Positions 10,302 to 21,400 of a stretch of 64,000 bases of DNA are shown piece by piece. Below the pieces are notes generated by a model that saw only the letters and a list, made by a program, of their open reading frames with translations, did no database searches and was not told the DNA's origin. Numbering within the stretch: position 1 is the first letter of the stretch; the number at the start of each line of letters is the position of its first letter. The stretch comes from Apostichopus japonicus. Lineage: Eukaryota; Echinodermata; Holothuroidea; Aspidochirotida; Stichopodidae. A program made the translations under genes and the position numbers. The stretch spans positions 389,001 through 453,000 of the forward strand of contig NC_092575.1 of assembly GCF_037975245.1 (NCBI RefSeq), written 5' to 3'.

Positions 10302-10559
10302 TGGCTATTCCTACGACTAGTCGTAACAATTATTTACCAACTTTTCTTACGACAAAGGCAAATTCAAGCGCAGTAAAGTAAATAAAGCAACTGCGCATGT
10401 AGTAGGGGTAACCCTAACTTTAACCCTAAACCCCAATCCTAACACTAACCGAAAATTATTGTTACTCCTGGTCGTAAAAAATAGTTCTCCTGTCATAAAA
10501 ATAGCAACTGCGCATGCGTAGTCGGAAATTATTCTTACGAACGGTCGTAAGAATAGCCA
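10302..10559. mobile_element. MITE with ~35-bp terminal inverted repeats in the bidirectional promoter
   Basis: The left end TGGCTATTCCTACGACTAGT and the reverse complement of the right end (TGGCTATTCTTACGACCGTT) match over roughly 35 bp, continuing into CGTAA.AATTATTT. The interior has two copies of GCAACTGCGCATG and telomere-like CCCTAA words. No transposase is present. A target duplication could not be defined. Confidence 0.7.
10509..10518. promoter_or_regulatory. NRF1-like site inside the promoter MITE
   Basis: TGCGCATGCG fits the core of the NRF1 palindrome, a common element of bidirectional CpG-type promoters. A one-sided copy (CTGCGCATG) lies near 10391. Function is inferred from the motif only. 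Confidence 0.35.
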
Positions 10560-10731
10560 CTTTGTTACTTTTACTTTTAGTGTAGCTTTAGTCAGTATTG
10601 CCTAGAATGTTACAAGACTAGCTCACAGTATATTCAGCGTTTTTCATAATTTTATGTCATTTACTGGAAATCCTCCTTTTTTATTTCAGCATTTATAATT
10701 TTATTGAAGTGCATTTCTGAAAGGAACAACG

Positions 10732-10894
10732 ATGTCTTTTGCTGACATGGCTGTCATGGAGACTTTCCGTCTCCTTGACAAAGTTCGATCTGAAGGACCA
10801 AAAGAAAGAGCAGAGAAGCCCAATCCACAGCCTCCACAAAAGTTCAAAGCTGTTCATAGACCAAAACCGCCAAAGTCTCAACCAGTTAAGACTG
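10732..10894 (+). CDS. IQCD: IQCD coding exon 1
   Basis: ATG at 10732 begins MSFADMAVMETFRLLDKVRS and a proline-rich stretch. The context is AACGATG. The exon holds 54 codons plus one base, then donor GTAAGA (10895). The frame runs into the intron and stops at 10920, so splicing is required to reach the conserved region. Start choice follows the first ATG in the frame. Confidence 0.88.
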
Positions 10895-13800
10895 GTAAGA
10901 AATTTCTATTTAATTTTTAATAGCTGTTGTGTTTGTGATGCAATGTTATGTGTATAGTCAGTATTGTGAAGTTCGGAACACTGCGAAGTTCGGACACCCT
11001 AAGAAGTACACGATTTCACCATGACAACCTATAGCAACAGCCAATTTCACGAAAAACTACAAAGCTACAGTTATTATCTCTCCAAAATGACCCGTGTGTA
11101 AGTAAGTACTTACATATTTATCAATAAAATGACGGAGATCTATGAAGTCTGTTATAATTACTGAAAGAGCAACTGTGCCACCAATTTTATCACCAGCGCC
11201 ACACTGTGGGTTGGGTGTCCGAACTTTGCAATACTCTAGCAAAGATATACCAGTTCCACAATCACGAAGAATCTTCTTGAAATACAACGTGAAAACAGTT
11301 TGCAGGAAAGAAAGTTTGGCCGTGTATTGTAATATAACACAATTCTCCCACCATATCAAGTATATTTTCAGGTGATTTAGACCAGAAGATATAGTTTTGG
11401 GGTGTTTTAAGGCTTAAGTGTCCGAACTTCGAAGTGTCCATGCTATATGTTGTAGAATGGTATCCAGTAACTTAATAATAATAATAATATGTAAACGTAA
11501 GTGGACCTTAAGTTTTCATTCTAGCAGGATCTTCTTCGGAGTTTAAATGACATTTACAGAAACTACAAGGGACAAAATACAAGCACAGATTACAGGTAGG
11601 TTAATGAGCAGGATGAACACCTAAGAGATTGATGTAAGAGGATTTCCTGAGCTTCTGAAACAAACAAAAATGGTGAGACATGGTGAAAACAGCGGGATGA
11701 GTAAATGGCAGAAAGAAAATGGAAAACTCAGACACAAAATACAATTACAAATACAAAGTGAATGGAGGATCACCCAAAGGGAGACAGTAACAGAGCAGCT
11801 GAAAGTCAAAATAAAACAAAAACTGTTAGCAAACTGCTAACACTTTATTTTGCTCACAGTTTTCAGGAACATGGGGGAAATAATTCACCAAAGTTGCATT
11901 CGATAAAGTGTTTACAATTTGTTTAATGAACACTGCAACTGCAGTGTCTACCAGTGCAGCTACGTAATACAGAACAGTTAGGGGACATGCAATGTTATCA
12001 ATCACCACGATATATTTCTTTTGGAACTAGCACTGTATGTGTAAAAGTACTGTAATTGTGCTTTGCCAAACATATTTTATATACATTTCTCTTTGTTAGC
12101 ATCAAGATAGCTGAAATAGAACTTATTGCTGTCTTTTGTTTTCAGACCCCCTAAGTATTTTGGACCCGGGAAGGAAAAAATTGACAACAGTTGAATCCCA
12201 GAGAGTCCTTGCAGTTCTGGATGAAAGCATCAAGAAAACTGAAATTGTTAGCCTTTTGCCTTATGCTATTCAGAATGTGAACAAATATAGCAGTATGTTA
12301 AGTGATGATCTCCAGACAGCTTTACATGAACATGGTAACCTACAAAACAATCTGCAAGACACTTTTATGAAGTTGAAGGAACACAGAGAGGCCAAGGCAA
12401 TAGCAGAAGAAGAGCTAGCAAGACAGGCAGAGGACGAAGATAGTCAAATGGGATCCGAGGAAGGAAGTCCGAGAGAAAGCATTAAATCAAAGGAAGAACA
12501 AATGCAAAGTGAGGTTGATGAAATCGATGAAATCGAAAATAATTTAGTGAAAATGATTACAGCTCAGGAGTATCAAGTAACATTTTCTTGCAAGAATCTC
12601 CTTAGAATGTTTGGCCCTAGCCCAGCCCTGGTGAACTCTCTGAGGTCTGAGGTGAAAGAACGTGATGAGAGAGCATCTCAGATGATACTTTACTTGAAGG
12701 ATCTCAAAGGGTTTATCTTGGAGAGGTTACTAACAACTCCTCTTGAAGAGAAAGAAAAGATGGAATACCTGCAGGAGATATCCGTTAGAGAAAAGAAAAA
12801 CCGTGAAGTTATGGAGAAACTATCCACAGAACTAGAAGGTGAATTAGCAGAAAAAGACACAGAAGTGAGTATTCAAAGCACCTGCTGGTATTGTTTTACA
12901 CAAACGTTGAAGGGAAATAAAGTTACTGCAAACCTTGTTTCTTTATTTAATCATACTCTCAGACTTGCACCAGGGATGATGGAATTTGTGGTAAACGTCA
13001 AAGGTTTACAACTTAAAATGGATATAAATTGGAGGGATAGGACATTGTCTGCATTGGATTAGACAAAGTCTCCACCCTTTGGAAAACAAACGGTTGTAAC
13101 TGATTGAGATTGAGAGTTTCATGAAGAGGCTATCCAATTGCTGTACTTGGAAAATATTAAATGGCTTGGGCAAAATAATGTATCTCTAGAGTTACAATTC
13201 TTAGAGAAAATGAAATAGATGTTGTCCCTTTGAGGTTCTGAGTGATCTGCTGAAAAATGAGAAGACTAAACTGTACACTGCAGTTGGCAATGAGTTAGAC
13301 AGAGTAAACATGTTGACTCAGAGATGGTGTATTGAAACATTGTGAACGGGAGGATAAAACTGCCCACTGAAGTTAGCAATGAGTTAGCCAGAGTAAACAT
13401 GTTGACTCTGGTGTATTGAAACATTGTGAAGGGGAAGACAAAACTGCCTACTGAAGTAAGCAATGAGTTGGCCAGAGTAAACATGTTAACTCAGAGATGG
13501 TGTATTGAAACATTGTGAAGGGGAGGACAAAACTGCACATTGAAATAAGCAATGAGTTAGCCAGAGTAAACATGTTGACTCAGAGATGGTGTATTGAAAC
13601 ATTGGGAAGGGGAGGACAAAACTGCACAATGAAGTAAGCAATGAGTTAGCCAGAGTAAACATGTTGCAATTTTTTGGCAGGTCTTTTAGAATTCATGAAA
13701 AATTTGTTTATATATCCAACTGTTTGACCTTCAAGACTGTGGAACTGCATCATTATCTTTCTATTTTGAAGGCCAGTCAGGAAGTTTGTTTCCATAGCAT

Positions 13801-16800
13801 AACATGTGTATCTCTTTATTTCTCTCTATAAGCATGTTACTGTAAAGTATTCATTCCTTACACCTACTTAACTTTCCTTGTTGTAAGGTATCTTTTGACT
13901 ATATGTAAATTATTTGGTAGATATCAAAGAGAAATGACGAGATAAGAAGACTGAAAGGAGACCGCCATCAACTGGAAAAGTTCTCCGAGGAACACATCAG
14001 AAGAACCAGGCTGGAAGCAGACAAATCACAGCAAGCAGACTTAAAGAACTCCGAGGGAAAACAGACCACTCTACAAGGAGAGGTGCAAAAACTAAGAAAC
14101 AAGCTCGCAGCAATGACAGCAGAACACAGAGAGAGTGAACTGACTTTGAGAAAGGTATTTCATGTAACATCTTAATTTATGACATATGGTTACAGGAGCG
14201 GGTTGGTGGTATCAATGTGAGCCTTCCTCATACTTCTTCCTGAGGTTCAAGAAAATGACTTAAATGACAAATGAATTTACAACATTACAACTGATAGGAT
14301 GATCTGAATAGGCAGTACTGTCTTGAAAACAATACTTTAACAAGCTTACTGTTGGTACCATATCAGTAGGAGGAGGCTGCAGCATCTTGCAGCCAAGCTG
14401 CATAGGAAATTACCTTATGTGCTCCTGTAGTGTCACTAAATATCTCTGATCTCAGAGATTTGAGAATATGATGCAAGACATACAGTATCACTGTCAGATT
14501 ACTTGTTTTTGCTATCAGCCAAAGCTTGGAGTGGAAGTATCTGGGATGGGGAAGGTAGGGGGTGTAGAACTTGCCCTAGGTTGACACAAAGTCTGTTATA
14601 ACATTGTGTGTACTGCTCAGGCAAACTACATTTACCCTTACCAGATTGTATGCTATGGCTAAAGCATTTGCATAATTCAAAAGTAATGTGAAATGTAAAA
14701 TATAACGCAGTGTCATAATAATTCTGTGTAATGTAATGCTACTATTACATTTTGAATCTATCAAACATACTACACACCTATACTGTGCTAAAGCCTATAT
14801 TTCATTTAATATGTACCGATTAAATAGGGAACATAGCCAAATCTAGTCTGTGCCAGGCGCAGCCACAACTGCACAATGACCCCTTTACACTTTGTGCACA
14901 CACCATAAAATGAGCTCCCTAGCCCTGCAGAAGTCCTATGCAGAATGGGAGGAGCTTAAAGATATGCATGACTAACTCTCCGAAGCAACTTGGACGATCC
15001 TGGCACCAACGTTGCTACATTCTTTTGTTCTGCAGACAATACACTTTATCGTGGCAAAAGTGTGCCGATCTTTTGTATAGTTTATCTTTGCTCAAACGGT
15101 TACCTTTCCAGTGTTTAAACACAGACTAATAATGAGAAAATTGTTTGTTTTGTGTCATTTCGATCTTCTTATCATGTTATTTTCATGTTCACATGTAAAT
15201 TATACTGATCCCGAACGAACTTCCACCCCAGTCGCACTCACAAAGAAAACAAAAAGGAAAGAAGAAGGAATAGAAAATATGCCTACATTTGCAAAATGTT
15301 ATGTTCTGTTATTTAACAGAGCCAAACTAAGCATCCAGCAATTAAGCTAAGAGAGAACCAGCAGAGAGGAAGCAAAATAAATATAAGACTTGAGATCAGT
15401 ACAAGACGCTCAGCATATCAGCAATGATTCAAGCCACTCATAACAAACCTCAGGCAAATGAAAACTGCATATCAGGAAAACCCCAGTGAAATTTGCCACT
15501 ACTACTGGTGATGTTTACTCTTTGCTCATAAAAAGGTGGCTGCATTTCTGTGAAGTCTAGAGACCCTAATAACTAAGCTTAACAAAAAAAAATACATTTT
15601 CAGCCATGTTTGGCTGTAGCAGCAATTAAACGCTGTAAATATGGAAATCATTAATCAAATGAAGTGAGTTTTGGCTTACCGTGTTGTTGTTGTTCATGTC
15701 CTTGGTTTGCCCGCACGATGCTCCGAACTAACGCCATTTTAACATGTACTGTGTCAGAGCCTCATTCTACAATACTAAATAGTCCATACATAGTCATACA
15801 CAGAAGCTGTTGTTTGATGCTATGCATGACTTGGTTTTATTATTTATATAAGTCATAAAAAAAATTTCCAACTTTAAGAAGGAAGTAATGCACTAGGAAT
15901 ATGGGAGTCTATTTGTTGTAGAAACTAGGGTCAAGCAATAGTTTACCATGCCTGAAATGCTTGTGTATCTAAGACAAGTTTTTGAACCATTTCAATTAAA
16001 TTGAAGTTCATTTTGTGTTTTTTGTTTTTCAGAGGAAATATAAAATTGAAACTGAAGTAGAGAACTGGATTCAGAAGTATGACCAGGATATGGGTGAAAG
16101 ACAGGTTAGAGATTAGCAATTTAAAGTATCACCTCTACAGTTTGGTGTGCCGCAAAAATGTCTTCAAATTTCATGGATAACAAGAAATATGGACCTTCCT
16201 TTAGGTACAGACCCTCTACACTATCCCTAGACATAGAGATGTGTTAAATCACTAAATATGAACTGGTTTCTATGCCCCTGAGAATGATAGTAAAATGCAA
16301 GTTTAAGGAAGTCACTGTTGATACTGCATGTTTGTTGGCAAACTAATAAATAGAAAATTGAGAACCTGGGATATAGATTGTCAGGTCAACTTTGGTCAAA
16401 TAGTTTGAATGTCATGATTTGTGCCTTGGCCTAGCCTAGCCTTATGTCATGATTTGTGCCTTGGCCTAGCCTAGCCTGTTGTGTGTATAAGTATGAGATA
16501 TAACCTTGCTATTATTATGAACTGCTCTTAGGCAAACGATTGGCTGATTGTATGTCTTTGGACACAATTCAAATGTTTTTGGACTTTGTGAAGAATATTA
16601 AGTAGATTTACCCAACCAGTTAGTTACAGTACCACATACCTGAATCTAAAGAAAAAAAGAAAGACAATTAAATGATACGTTGGTTTTTTGTTCAGCAACT
16701 CTTGCAAATATGTGAATCTTCATCCAGTAAACTTGATGCTATGTCAGAGACTCTCATTACCATAGGATATATAAGAATCTCCTTATTATTTTCCCTGATC

Positions 16801-17202
16801 CCTTTAATTGAACCAAGTACCTTTGGCTGTACCCACTCCTCCCCACCTCTTGTAAAGCATGTGCACAATGTGTATTGTGGATAGAAGCAAAAGATGAAAT
16901 AGAAGTACCGATTATTTTCTCAGGAAGAGTATGAGGACCTGGACAGCATTTACACCGAAGAAAAGGCTCAGTTGAACGAGCTGGAGGAACGATTTAAGAC
17001 CCTAGAGGCAGAGTATACCACCATCGTGGAGGAGAGGAAGATAGCCCAGGAGAAACGGGAGCAACAGCAGAGGGAGCTAGCAGCGATGATCAAAGCTGCC
17101 ACGATTGTACAATCCTTCTGGAGGTCCTACAAATGTAGGAAAATGTTGAAGGCTAAGAACAAGAAAAAGGGAAAGAAGGGAAAGAAAGGCAAAAAGAAGT
17201 GA
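10732..17202 (+). CDS. IQCD: IQ domain-containing protein D / dynein regulatory complex protein 10, complete
   Basis: Five coding exons (10732-10894, 12146-12864, 13921-14154, 16033-16104, 16924-17202) all have AG/GT borders and join in phase. They give 488 aa against about 449 in human. DRC10 is a coiled-coil subunit of the nexin-dynein regulatory complex of motile cilia and flagella. Conserved stretches include LTTVESQRVLAVLDESI, LKDLKGFILERLLTTPLEEK, KFSEEHIRRTRLEADKSQQA, KYKIETEVENWIQKYDQDMG and EEYEDLDSIYTEEK. A C-terminal IQ motif (IVQSFWRSYKCR, residues 457-468) is followed by a Lys/Gly tail. An acidic insert rich in E, D and S (about residues 145-175) lengthens the protein relative to human. 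The gene lies head-to-head with TPCN1, as I recall it does in human. Confidence 0.95.
10975..11440. mobile_element. MITE-like inverted-repeat element in IQCD intron 1
   Basis: The left end GGAACACTGCGAAGTTCGGA (continuing CACCCTAAG) is the inverted counterpart of the right end CTTAAGTGTCCGAACTTCGA (continuing AGTGTCC). An internal GTGTCCGAACTTTGC echoes the ends. No coding capacity or clear target duplication is seen. Part of a chance 77-aa frame lies inside. Confidence 0.6.
11488..11850. mobile_element. Diverged copy of the 30-kb Penelope/hammerhead-like short element, in IQCD intron 1
   Basis: Shares with 29967-30330, in order: GTAA.CGTAAGT, CTAGCAGGATCTTCTTC, TTTAAATGACA, AAGGGACAAAA, GGTTAATGAGCA.G.TGAACAC, and CTGTTAGCAAACTGCT near the right end. 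Some of these words match the right arm of the 30-kb copy in reverse complement, as expected for an inverted-repeat element. The hammerhead-like core is degraded here. Confidence 0.6.
12146..12864 (+). CDS. IQCD: IQCD coding exon 2
   Basis: The acceptor is TTTTGTTTTCAG at 12134-12145 and the donor is GTGAGT at 12865. The exon is 719 nt and completes the split Asp codon: KT-DPLSILDPGRKKLTT matches human DPLKPLVLSRTKLTT. It holds the N-terminal conserved helices, an acidic linker and the KGFILERLLTTP block. Reading past the donor gives 66 further residues before a stop, which lack similarity and are intronic. Confidence 0.95.
13262..13665 (+). repeat. ~89-bp minisatellite, about 4.5 copies, in IQCD intron 2
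   Basis: Units contain GAGTAAACATGTTGACTCAG and GTGTATTGAAACATTG. The word GAGTAAACATG recurs at 13302, 13391, 13475, 13564 and 13653 (spacing 89, 84, 89, 89; the short unit lacks part of CAGAGATGG). It ends about 255 bp before the exon 3 acceptor and contains no exon sequence. Confidence 0.85.
13921..14154 (+). CDS. IQCD: IQCD coding exon 3 (coiled coil)
   Basis: The acceptor is TTATTTGGTAG at 13910-13920 and the donor is GTATTT at 14155. The exon is exactly 78 codons, phase 0 to 0. It encodes ISKRNDEIRRLKGDRHQLEK through HRESELTLRK, heptad-rich and parallel to human FSENSLVRTKQEAEKQQKAD and NREAEQALRK. Confidence 0.93.
14155..16032 (+). other. IQCD intron 3
   Basis: An 1878-bp intron in which I recognise no element. 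Short open frames at 14938-15858 have no family signal. Confidence 0.5.
16033..16104 (+). CDS. IQCD: IQCD coding exon 4
   Basis: A small 24-codon exon with acceptor TTTGTTTTTCAG at 16021-16032 and donor GTTAGA at 16105. It encodes RKYKIETEVENWIQKYDQDM and GERQ, nearly identical to human KKYKVETEIENWIQKYDTEM. It has no in-frame ATG. Confidence 0.95.
16411..16480 (+). repeat. 35-bp direct duplication in IQCD intron 4
   Basis: GTCATGATTTGTGCCTTGGC followed by CTAGCCTAGCCT is present twice in tandem. The rest of intron 4 (16105-16923) is unremarkable. Confidence 0.8.
16924..17202 (+). CDS. IQCD: IQCD coding exon 5 (IQ motif and basic tail)
   Basis: The acceptor is TTTTCTCAG ending 16923 and the stop is TGA at 17200-17202. 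The exon encodes EEYEDLDSIYTEEKAQL, a charged coiled coil, the IQ motif at residues 457-468, and a tail of KKKGKKGKKGKKK resembling the Lys/Gly tail of the human protein. Confidence 0.95.
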   Translation, partial: EEYEDLDSIYTEEKAQLNELEERFKTLEAEYTTIVEERKIAQEKREQQQRELAAMIKAATIVQSFWRSYKCRKMLKAKNKKKGKKGKKGKKK

Positions 17203-17216
17203 AGATTTGTTGAGAA

Positions 17217-17231
17217 AATAAAGAAAATAAA
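17217..17231 (+). terminator. IQCD polyadenylation signals
   Basis: Two AATAAA hexamers, at 17217-17222 and 17226-17231, start only 15 and 24 nt after the stop codon. This implies a very short 3' UTR. Confidence 0.7.
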
Positions 17232-17457
17232 TATTTCATTTCCCCTAAAAATAATACTCTTAAAGACTTGTTATTCAGAAGTGTTGTTTAAAAATGTTAT
17301 GATGTAGGTAATTTTAATGAGTCTGAATAGGAGGTTCAGAGAGATAGTAAATTGTTGGTCAGAACTGGATATGATTCCTGGTTACACAGTGTGCGAGGTA
17401 ATTTAACTTTAGATAGCAACCTAGCAAAAATGGCTATGTTGGGATAACCACCAAATT

Positions 17458-17530
17458 AAGGCTTGATCGCTCAGTTGGTCAAGCACAGGGTTTTGTAATC
17501 CTGTTCTTGCTGGAATGTGTTCTTTTCAAA
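17458..17530 (+). mobile_element. tRNA-derived fragment (SINE head or tRNA pseudogene), Thr(TGT)-like
   Basis: TCGCTCAGTTGGTCAAGCAC resembles a box A/D-arm. CAGGG-TTTTGTAA-TCCTG forms an anticodon-like stem-loop containing TGT. The acceptor stem and the box B T-arm (GGTTCGANNCC) are not recognisable, so it is not a functional tRNA. A degenerate tRNA-derived SINE is the likeliest source. Confidence 0.4.
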
Positions 17531-17539
17531 CATATGTAT

Positions 17540-18267
17540 TGCTTTGTTGACTTCAGAAATTCTGCAATTACTTTTTATGAAATCTTAGCCTGGTCAATAA
17601 AAACAGGCTTAGGCTTCTAAACCATTCGAGTGACAGTTGTAATTCATTATCTTGTTAGGCTAACTATCAGCCTACCTACACTATTTTAGGTCAAAGGAAG
17701 TATTCCAAATCGTTTAGAATTTGAGATAAGATGATGTGTATTCATTTGAATTTGATGAAAAGTTATCATCAATTCCATCCAATTTTTTCAAAGGTGTCAT
17801 CCTGACCCTTCTGTCAATATACTAGTTTAAATCTAACTTTAAAAACACACAAGATTGATGTATTTTTAAAGTATTTTTTTTATAGTACTTGCAGCAATAG
17901 CAACCTGTAGTATATATCTCATTGTAAGTGATTCCCTCCAGCCCTCCAGCTACCCTGTTTCTATGCCTTGTATGATCCAGCCATATACTTTTAATCTTCT
18001 ATTACATTTCAAGAATTGTCCATCAAATTTAGTTTATACATTGGCAACTTGGAACTTTAGCAGGTGAAACAAATTTCAACAAATTGTATCAAAATATGGT
18101 ATTCATGGGTTGTTATTCTTCCAACTATTTGCATACATTGAGGAGTTTCCAATTGCCAAATATACATAAAAATATACATTCCACAAATTTACAATCAGCT
18201 TGATTGACTGAAAGTTGGTTCTTTATTTGCACTTCATATGATCCTATATTTTAAGACCTACATTCTA
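17540..18267. other. Gene-free spacer after IQCD
   Basis: AT-rich sequence with no coding, RNA or repeat signal that I can support. Confidence 0.5.
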
Positions 18268-18400
18268 GTTCTGGACCTACCACCTTAAATCTGGACCTAC
18301 CCCCACCCCAGTTCTGGACCTACCACCTTAAATCTGGACCTACCCCCACCCCAGTTCTGGACCTACCACCTTAAATCTGGACCTACCCCCACCCCAGTTT
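18268..18400 (+). repeat. 44-bp repeat, three copies
   Basis: The unit starts GTTCTGGACCTACCACCTTA and ends CCCCCACCCCAG. Each unit is itself an internal duplication of CTGGACCTAC. Confidence 0.85.
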
Positions 18401-21400
18401 TGGACCCACTCATGACCAGGTATGATGATATCATCATATGTGAAGTGTGTTACATAAAGGTAGTGTTACAATCTATCCAGCTAAGAAATTCCTCATCTTG
18501 TTTATTTTTATGATATGAATAATTCTGTAAATACTATAATTGATAACAATGGCAACAACTGAATTGTGGTTTGTGTACCACTAAAACCCACTTTATATCT
18601 GTTCTTGTGTTATCCTTAGCATCAGCTTTTTTCTTTCTTATGAAACCCTACAATGGTATAATTTGGCAAATATCTAAACTAAATTATACTAAATGAGACA
18701 GTTAGTGTGGAATGTATGAGTGTCAGACTCAAGGCCAGAACATTTTCTGCTCTGTTTTCAGCCACCCCCAACCCTCCAATTACCCATCCCTACCCAAGAA
18801 TGACAGGTGTGATTTTTGTTTTACCATAATTTTCTTACAGCTTAGTTATGTAAGGGTGATTACGGACGGTAAGCAACGCCTTTCTCTGTCCAGATGTCAT
18901 ACTGTCCAAAGAATCTCGTTATAATTCAACAAATGATTTGAAGATATCAATAATTAAACAAACATAACACTTCTGCTCAAATGCGATGTAGCGCCCTCTG
19001 TTTCACCCAATTAGCCTACCTACAGTTGAAATGTGTCTTGCTGTCGCGTCTCACCGAGTCCGTAAGATAAACTTTGATCAACCACTTCCCACCAGACCTG
19101 ACGGTGTGTGATGCTGTGTATGTTATACATAACAAAAGACGTAATTGAGAAACAAATGAGAAACGAGAACCAAGTTAGGCCTATAATAATGCTTTGCCTT
19201 ATGCGACAACTACGGCAAGCATACACAAGGCATTATGTCGCAATTGCATTGTGCCTCACATATTCGAAATCATTTCAAATTATTCCGCCATTTGCGAAAC
19301 TGGTCTTCGAAGATACGAAAAAGTGTCAAAATTGCTTATATCTCTTAATTCATTTGAAGATATCAACAATTCAGTAAATTGCTGATATTTATATTAAGAT
19401 ATGGACTGATTTGTGATATCAACAAATGGTTTGATGATACCTATCACTAAATTGCAGTTATCGCAAGGCCTAATATGTTTGATGGTATCAGCAATTCCAG
19501 ATGAAAGCAATAAATTAAGTTATCAGGAAACAAGTAATTAGTTAAATGGGTTCTCCATACGGAAGTAGAGAGTTGGGCAACCATGTGGTTTATAGGGTAC
19601 AAAGTATGAATATGGGATGCAAGGGTGTGGTGACAAATTATATTCTCGTTTAACAATGACACAAACACATAAACAAGCGTTGTGAATATGGTAATAATCT
19701 GCAGTTGCTACCGTATACAACTGAGCTTGTAGTTGTATGTGTTTCTGTTCAGGATGTGTGCAAACTTAAACAAACCAGAAAACAAATAAAAACCAAAGGA
19801 AGAAAATACAACCAGAGAAGAAGTATCTCTCGTCTTTGAACTGAAAATAATCCGGTTGAAGATAAAAAATAAAATAATATTGAGATAAAAAAATCATAAA
19901 ATAAACTTATGATAATATATAATTTGCCTTTCTCCCTGAGAAACAAAAGCATCATCACGGCACCTGTTTCCTTTTTTCGCATTAAAGTTTGTAGTAATAA
20001 CTCGGACACTGTAATCCCAAGGTGTGAAGTTAAAACGTCTGATGGTGTCGGAGTAATCAAAATCTTTTGTTCAGTGACATATTGACGCCACACGGTCGAT
20101 TTATATGCCAAAATATTCGCTTCATGTGACTGTTACCTCCCCGAACACTCATTTCTAGGTTTGCCTTACATCGTGTTCAGAATTGCTGAGAGATTTGCTG
20201 GCAAGTTGTCCACGAAGAGTAAAAGAACGAAATTGCCTCGGGCTTCAATGGAGACAATTTTCATTTATTTTCATTTCATACTTGTTCGTAATTCCGCCCA
20301 TTCTCTAATTTGAAACCTGTCAGCACCTTCTAACTTTACTCAAATTTTGTCTGCTGTAGTCTACTCAATATTTCTAACGATGTTCTTTCTTGTAGCAATG
20401 AATTTGACTCTTAGAGGAATTTGGAAATTTGAAGTTATCTTTACAGGTCTGGCCACAATTATCCAACGTTGGTTCTTCTTCGCCATGATGCAAGGAAGGG
20501 GTGGGGGAGGGGAGGGGAAGGGTCTTTGTTGGGTATTTGATGTTTTCATTTTAAACAACATAATTAAGATGAAGCTGAAACCAAGAATAATCTTACAGTT
20601 CATTTCAAACGATGTAAAACATTGCCGTTCTTTCTTTCATAACACGTGTGTCATCAAGCCTATAAATACTTTAAACACTGTTGTTTCGCTAGAGAGGCGA
20701 GAAAGAAGGATTTTAATCCGTTCATTGTACATTGTTCCTGCTGATTAACAGCGTCAAGTGTCTTGTTTGATGTTTTTCATAGCTTTCTTAATAATTACTC
20801 TTTAACTCTTATGACTTTCACATAAACATATGTCAGAGTCATATACCGAAAAGTAACGCAAATGTTTCCAAAGAAATAAACAAAGAACTTGATTATTATT
20901 ATTTTATCTTCAGAATACAAAGATGGTACCGATTAAGTATAAATGCTGTAATCAGTTGGCATCAGTAATCGGTGTTTGAAAAAAACTGATCTTTACCCCT
21001 GCAAGGGATTATGCATACACAAAGGTTAGGTTCAACCAAATTGCATTGTTTATTACTCGACGGTGAAATTAATATATATTTAAAGGGCAAGTAAAATATT
21101 GAATTTTGATTGTTTCTCGTCTCGCCGGCTTACTTTGAACTTATTTATGTTTATTCCTATTGTCTGGTATAGGAAAGACATTATGCTCTGGATGTTGAAT
21201 TGAAGTAAATAGATCGATAAACAACTATATAGAGGAAAAAATAATAAACGGCGTTTGATTTAACTTGATTCTCTATAGTGGAACTTGCGGTATAGATGAA
21301 AGGACCATCATCCAACCTACAGAGAAACGTTATCAATATATTCTGATTTGAACGACATGTTTCTATGCGTTGAGTGTTTTATTGTACTTAAGTAGGCCAT

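Larger units (their letters stand above)
9764..10731. promoter_or_regulatory. Shared divergent promoter region of TPCN1 and IQCD
   Basis: This 968-bp interval separates the two start codons and must hold both 5' UTRs and promoters. It contains a MITE (10302-10559), a duplicated palindromic CTAGGCTAGGCC stretch (10210-10272), an NRF1-like TGCGCATGCG, and an AGCAACC (9971-9977) that matches only half of an RFX X-box. A pyrimidine-rich TTTTTTATTTCAG ends at 10689 and could be the acceptor of a 5' UTR intron of IQCD. No TATA box is evident. The promoter call follows from gene layout, not from a recognised core element. Confidence 0.6.

Noticed and set aside
12865-13062. Extension of the IQCD frame beyond exon 2
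   Set aside because: Follows a GTGAGT donor, lacks similarity to DRC10, and the next conserved residues continue in the exon at 13921.
17458-17530. Functional tRNA-Thr gene
   Set aside because: No acceptor stem pairing and no recognisable box B.
20347-20748. 133-aa open frame with a hydrophobic start
   Set aside because: Crosses a G-rich low-complexity tract, has no homology I recognise, and no splice or promoter context.
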